Assembly: GCF_003751505.1 (NCBI RefSeq)
Contig: NZ_RJVB01000003.1
Coordinates: 494,712 to 558,711 of the forward strand
Direction of reading: 5' to 3'
DNA: 64,000 bases
Source: Erwinia sp. JUb26
Lineage (GTDB): Bacteria; Pseudomonadota; Gammaproteobacteria; Enterobacterales; Enterobacteriaceae
The number at the start of each line of letters is the position of its first letter. The first letter of the stretch is position 1. Under the pieces are notes generated by a model, which saw only the letters and a list, made by a program, of their open reading frames with translations, was not told the DNA's origin and did no database searches. Positions 60,425 through 64,000 of this stretch are shown piece by piece. Both the position numbers and the translations under genes were made by a program.

Positions 60425-61191
60425 TACGGATTCTCCCAGACGATATCGCGCAGCGCGCCGCTGAAGGCATTTTCCAGATTCTCGCGGGTGAAGGTGGTGG
60501 CGGTGGTACCGCAGGCCAGCACCGTGCCCTTAATAATCACCGTGTGATCGCAGTACTCGCTGACCGACGCCAGATTGTGCGTTGACACCAGCAGGGTGCG
60601 TCCCTCATCGCGCAGCTCGTGCAGCAGGCTGATAATCTGCCGCTCGGTATTCACATCCACCCCGGTAAACGGCTCATCCAGCAGGATCACCCGGCCGCGT
60701 TGGGCGATGGCGCGGGCCAGGAACACGCGCTTCTTCTGGCCGCCGGAAAGCTCACCGATCTGCCGGTGGCGATAGTTGGACATCCCCACCCGCGCCAGCG
60801 CGTCGGCGACGATATCGCGATCCTGCTGGCGGGCGATGCGCAGCATGCCCATATGGCCGTAGCGCCCCATCATCACCACATCTTCCACCAGCACCGGAAA
60901 CGACCAGTCCACGTCTTCCGCCTGCGGCACGTAGGAAACCAGGTTCTGCTTCAGCGCCTGGCTGCCGGGGCGGCCAAGCAGGGTGATGCTGCCGGAAGAG
61001 AGCGGCACAAACCCCATGATTGCCTTAAACAGCGTCGACTTGCCGGAGCCGTTAATCCCCACCAGCGCGGCGATGCTGGCGGTGGGAATATCAAGCGTGG
61101 TGTTGCGCAGCGCGGTGTGGCCGTTGCGGTAGGTCACGGTGACATCGCTCACGTGAATGCCGCCGGGCTGCTGAAGGGCACTAAGTTTCAT
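60424..61191 (-). CDS. sitB: Manganese/iron ABC transporter ATPase SitB
   Basis: 255 aa. Walker [11 protein letters not shown], signature LSGGQKKR, Walker B VILLDEPF and the switch STHNLA. Overlaps sitA by 4 bp. Confidence 0.93.
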   Translation of the reverse strand: MKLSALQQPGGIHVSDVTVTYRNGHTALRNTTLDIPTASIAALVGINGSGKSTLFKAIMGFVPLSSGSITLLGRPGSQALKQNLVSYVPQAEDVDWSFPVLVEDVVMMGRYGHMGMLRIARQQDRDIVADALARVGMSNYRHRQIGELSGGQKKRVFLARAIAQRGRVILLDEPFTGVDVNTERQIISLLHELRDEGRTLLVSTHNLASVSEYCDHTVIIKGTVLACGTTATTFTRENLENAFSGALRDIVWENP

Positions 61192-62099
61192 TTTGCTAAC
61201 CCCTGCTGGATACCGCTTACGATGGTCTCGCTGGTCACCCGCAGTAAATCCAGATAGGTCGGCACCGGGCCGTCCTGCTGGCTGAGTGAATCCACGTAGA
61301 GCACGCCGCCGTAGTGGCTGCCGGTTTCACGCGCAACCTGGCGCGCGGCCTTGTCGGAAATGGTGCTTTCACTGAATACCGCCGGGATTTGATGCTGCTT
61401 CACGGCGTCAATCACCCGGCGCACCTGCTGCGGCGTACCCTGCTGATCGGCGTTGATCGGCCACAGATACAGTTCTTTCAGGCCATAATCGCGGGTCAGA
61501 TAGGAGAAGGCACCTTCGCTGCTCACCAGCCAGCGCTTGTCTTCCGGGATCTGCGCCAGCGCCTGCTGCGCCGGGGCAACGGTGGCGCTGATTTGCTGTT
61601 TATAGCGCTCGGCGTTGCGCTGGTAGGTGGCGGCATTGGCCGGATCGTATTTCACCAGCGCATCGCGAATATTATCGACGTAGATCAGCGCGTTTTTCGC
61701 CGACATCCACGCGTGCGGGTTCGGTTTACCGCTGTAAGGCCCTTCACTGATGCCCATCGGCTCCACGCCGTCGGACACCACCACTTCCGGCACCCCTTTC
61801 AGATGGCGATAGAAGCGGCTGAACCAGCGTTCCAGATTCAGGCCGTTGGCGAGGATCAGCTGTGCCCCCTGTGCGCGTTTGATGTCGCCGGGCGTGGGTT
61901 GATACTCATGGATCTCCGCGCCGGGCTTGGTGATCGAGGCCACCTCGGCAGCGTCTCCCGCCACGTTCTGTGCCATATCGGCAATCACCGTAAAGGTGGT
62001 GATCACGCGGAATTTTTCTGCCGCAGAGGCGGGCGTTAACGGCAGCGCCGCCAGCAGGGCAACGCAGCACAATCCTTTAAACCAGTTCAGACGAGGCAT
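61188..62099 (-). CDS. sitA: Manganese/iron-binding protein SitA
   Basis: 303 aa from ATG 62099 with AGGAGA upstream. Signal peptide ends TPASA; metal ligands His in [10 protein letters not shown] (about 64), His in NPHAWMS, then SSEGAF and the late VDSLS Asp. Periplasmic solute-binding protein of the ZnuA/TroA class. Upstream lie MntR- and Fur-like boxes. Confidence 0.92.
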   Translation of the reverse strand: MPRLNWFKGLCCVALLAALPLTPASAAEKFRVITTFTVIADMAQNVAGDAAEVASITKPGAEIHEYQPTPGDIKRAQGAQLILANGLNLERWFSRFYRHLKGVPEVVVSDGVEPMGISEGPYSGKPNPHAWMSAKNALIYVDNIRDALVKYDPANAATYQRNAERYKQQISATVAPAQQALAQIPEDKRWLVSSEGAFSYLTRDYGLKELYLWPINADQQGTPQQVRRVIDAVKQHQIPAVFSESTISDKAARQVARETGSHYGGVLYVDSLSQQDGPVPTYLDLLRVTSETIVSGIQQGLAK

Positions 62100-62151
62100 C
62101 AATGTTCTCCTGTAAGAAAGTTACGCAGGGCAATTAGCTGATGCTATGAGT

Positions 62152-62167
62152 TATAGCACAGGCTATA
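62152..62167. promoter_or_regulatory. MntR-like operator before sitA
   Basis: TATAGCACAGGCTATA, a palindrome with ATAGC-N4-GCTAT, matches the enterobacterial MntR pattern. 53 bp upstream of the sitA start. Confidence 0.7.
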
Positions 62168-62207
62168 AATTTTTGAGAACAGAATTTACGCACAAATACA
62201 TAAAATT

Positions 62208-62226
62208 AATAATGATAATTATTTTC
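62208..62226. promoter_or_regulatory. Fur box before sitA
   Basis: AATAATGATAATTATTTTC matches the 19-bp Fur consensus at 16 positions. It lies upstream of the MntR site, so iron and manganese both control sit. Confidence 0.7.
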
Positions 62227-62237
62227 ATTTTTTCGAG

Positions 62238-62363
62238 CGGAATCTGACGGACCAGGCCATCCGAACTCGGATGGTTAGCCGTGGATCGTCGTGCCAGACG
62301 CCGGGTGACTACCTCTTGACGGGGACGGTGGTCGGCATCAATCCGCCGGGCCTTTAGATTCTT
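62238..62363. promoter_or_regulatory. Structured leader candidate upstream of the PAS gene
   Basis: GAATCT (about 62240) can pair with AGATTC (about 62356), which is followed by a T run. Inside lies a CCATCCGA/TCGGATGG hairpin. The layout suggests a folded RNA ending in a terminator; no known riboswitch recognised. Confidence 0.35.
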
Positions 62364-62537
62364 TTTGTGTCAATTACACCTTTCATTTTCCTATTTGCAA
62401 CAATCATTTAACTTGATTTTGTAGGGTTATTGGCTATAAGATGCATTTCAAATGCAACTTATCTTTCGCATGATAACGATTCACAGACCTCACCTGCACT
62501 GAGCAACCTCATCAGGTTAACGACAAGGAAATTTGCT

Positions 62538-62963
62538 ATGAGCCAGACTCTTAAATCCGAACAGCTGCTGTCCGCCCTCGATAAAGTGATGGTGATCTCC
62601 ACCACCGATCTGCAGGGCACCATCACCTACGTTAACGATCTGTTTTGCCAGTTGACCGGCTACAGCCGTGAAGAACTGCTGGGCCAGCCTCATAGCATCG
62701 TGCGTCATCCGTCGGTACCCAAAGCGACCTACAAAGATATGTGGGACACCATCAAAGCGGGCAATATCTGGACCGGCATTATCCCGAACGTCGGCAAAGG
62801 CGGCGGCCTGTATGTGGTCGATACCACCGTGCAGCCGCTGTACGACGAGCAGGGCGCTATCACTTCTTACATCAGCATCCGTCGGGTGATTAACGACCTG
62901 ATGACCGATTTTGAAGCGGTGGAGTTCTCTAAAGAACAGTTCGACGAATTCTACGATAACTAA
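62538..62963 (+). CDS. PAS-domain sensor protein (Aer-like PAS)
   Basis: 141 aa from ATG 62538 with AAGGA 9 bp upstream. A single PAS domain: ISTTDLQGTITYVNDLFCQLTGYSREELLGQPHSIVRHPSVP, then YKDMWDTIKAGNIWTGIIPN. This matches the flavin-binding PAS of the aerotaxis receptor Aer. It has no output domain. The diflavin reductase starts 9 bp after its stop, so the two likely work together. Confidence 0.85.
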   Translation: MSQTLKSEQLLSALDKVMVISTTDLQGTITYVNDLFCQLTGYSREELLGQPHSIVRHPSVPKATYKDMWDTIKAGNIWTGIIPNVGKGGGLYVVDTTVQPLYDEQGAITSYISIRRVINDLMTDFEAVEFSKEQFDEFYDN

Positions 62964-62972
62964 GACATCACT

Positions 62973-64000
62973 ATGGCCGATCTCATCGAACGTATCGTTA
63001 TTGGCTACGGTTCGGAATCGGGCAATGCCCGGGCGCTGGCACTGCGCCTGGGCGAGCAGCCTTTTCTGCACCCCTTCGCTCCGCAGGTTCTGGAGCTTAA
63101 CCATCTCTTTCAGGCAGAGCCGCGTTCCGGCGATTTGCTGCTGATCGTCTCCAGCTCGTTTGGCGATGGCGAACCTCCGGCCAACGCGGAACAGTTTATT
63201 GACCAGCTGCAACACTATGCGGGGGCTGACGGCCTGCACTACGCTATTTTTGGCCTTGGCGATACCGCCTATCCCAACTTTTGTGGCTTCACCAAAACGC
63301 TTGATGCGGCACTGGCGGAGCATGGGGCACGTAGCGTCATTAACCGTGTGGATGCCGATGCCGCGTTTGACGGCTTTTTCTCCCAGTGGCTGGCGGTGCT
63401 GGAAAAAGTGCTTAACGGCGATGAACAGGCGGGGCGCGATCTGCACCTGCAGGTAACCGCCTGGAGTGAAGATAACGCCTTTGCTGCGCCGGTCGTTGAA
63501 CGCCGTCGACTCAGCGCCGAAGCACCCTACGCGTGGCATATCCGCCTGAATATTACCGATAGCGGCATCCACTACCGCGCCGGGGATACGCTCTATCTCC
63601 AGCCGGAAAATGATGCCGATCTACTGGCAGCCCTCAGCAACTGGCTTGGCCGCAGCGACGCTGCCGACGCCCTGCGCCGCCGGGAACTGCGGCAGATAAG
63701 CAAAACCACGCTGCGCGAGCTGGCGAAGCTCTCCGCTAGCGATGAGCTAAAGGCACTGCTGAAAATCAGCCAGCGCAAAACGCTGGAGGCATACCTTTAC
63801 GGCGCTGACCTGCTTGATGTGCTCGAAGATTTCTGCACGCCGCAGTCGGTGACGCTGGACGCGCTGCTGGAGCTGCTGCCTGGCTGCCTGCCGCGCGCTT
63901 ACTCTATCGCCTCCCGCCCCGATACGGAGATCGTCGATCTGTGCGTGCGTGAAGTGTGCTATGAACGCCGCAACCGGGGGCGCAAGGGTGTGGCAACCGG
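62973..64000 (+). CDS. Diflavin reductase (CysJ/sulfite-reductase alpha-like), 3' truncated by window edge
   Basis: Open to the last base, so it continues past the window. N-terminal flavodoxin domain: IVIGYGSESGNARALALRLG (FMN phosphate loop), SSSFGDGEPPANAEQF and FGLGDTAYPNFCGF. An FAD-binding reductase domain follows from about residue 165, with the FAD site LPRAYSIASRP near 310. CysJ/NorW-like electron-transfer flavoprotein. Coupled to the PAS gene, not to a sulfite reductase gene. Confidence 0.88.
   Translation, partial: MADLIERIVIGYGSESGNARALALRLGEQPFLHPFAPQVLELNHLFQAEPRSGDLLLIVSSSFGDGEPPANAEQFIDQLQHYAGADGLHYAIFGLGDTAYPNFCGFTKTLDAALAEHGARSVINRVDADAAFDGFFSQWLAVLEKVLNGDEQAGRDLHLQVTAWSEDNAFAAPVVERRRLSAEAPYAWHIRLNITDSGIHYRAGDTLYLQPENDADLLAALSNWLGRSDAADALRRRELRQISKTTLRELAKLSASDELKALLKISQRKTLEAYLYGADLLDVLEDFCTPQSVTLDALLELLPGCLPRAYSIASRPDTEIVDLCVREVCYERRNRGRKGVAT

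Noticed and set aside
59588..60547. 319-codon plus-strand frame across sitC and sitB
   Set aside because: Opposite-strand shadow of the sit permease genes, Gln/His/Arg-rich and without features.
62231..62363. Manganese (yybP-ykoY) riboswitch near sitABCD
   Set aside because: The region lacks the conserved loop motifs I know for this class and lies upstream of the sit promoter rather than in its leader.
62517..63572. 351-codon antisense frame over the PAS and reductase genes
   Set aside because: Shadow frame crossing two clear genes; no start signal or domain.

Overview
The window is enterobacterial chromosome carrying a 52-kb integrated island. Supporting signs are a tRNA-Asn with a P4-type integrase beside it, a sitABCD manganese/iron transporter under Fur/MntR-like boxes, BglH- and BglA-type beta-glucoside genes, and MipA, AlpA and ArdC proteins. 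I cannot fix the genus; Enterobacterales is as far as the sequence takes me.

Layout. (1) 1-4353: three overlapping genes, namely a DUF2235 hydrolase cut by the window edge, an ATPase with an N-terminal HNH-like domain, and a stand-alone HNH nuclease. They look like a Septu-type (PtuAB-like) defence operon with an added hydrolase. (2) 4614-4633 and 56806-56825: identical 20-bp direct repeats. The right copy is the 3' end of tRNA-Asn. The left copy is followed, in tRNA orientation, by the tRNA's displaced terminator. These are the island ends, and the site matches the tRNA-Asn site used by HPI/ICEKp-type elements. (3) 4848-9144: two transporter/LysR pairs. (4) 9450-20260: a hotspot with one intact and one broken ardC, repeated hairpin modules, a LysE exporter plus B12-type radical SAM enzyme, a serine recombinase with two ParB-like proteins, an IS110-family element, and an array of inverted repeats. 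(5) 20267-35369: a VirB-type type IV secretion cluster on the minus strand (virB1, B2, B3-B4 fusion, B5, eexN, B6, B7, B8, B9, B10, B11, a Cag12-like lipoprotein, kikA/trbM), interrupted by one gene on the opposite strand and preceded by TraR/DksA, DUF2857 and AlpA regulators. I see no relaxase and no VirD4 coupling protein. (6) 35900-46000: AT-rich accessory metabolism, with MipA, TetR, SDR, monooxygenase, tautomerase, LysR, F420-type oxidoreductase and alpha/beta hydrolase genes, plus decayed remnants. (7) 46150-54547: a DeoR-controlled PTS operon for a beta-glucoside-like sugar (EIIB, EIIC, EIIA, GH1, two Gfo/Idh/MocA dehydrogenases, BglH-like porin). (8) 55395-56885: integrase and tRNA-Asn. 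(9) 57161-64000: core-like chromosome with a second GH1 enzyme, sitDCBA, and a PAS protein coupled to a CysJ-like diflavin reductase that runs off the window.

How the parts work together: the integrase and att repeats move the island. The VirB machine would transfer it but seems to need DNA-processing functions from elsewhere. ArdC would protect incoming DNA from restriction. The cargo adds sugar use, efflux and a possible radical-SAM product with its exporter. The least explained parts are the hydrolase/HNH-ATPase/HNH operon, the radical SAM/LysE pair, the recombinase/ParB/ParB module and the hairpin array near 20.1 kb.
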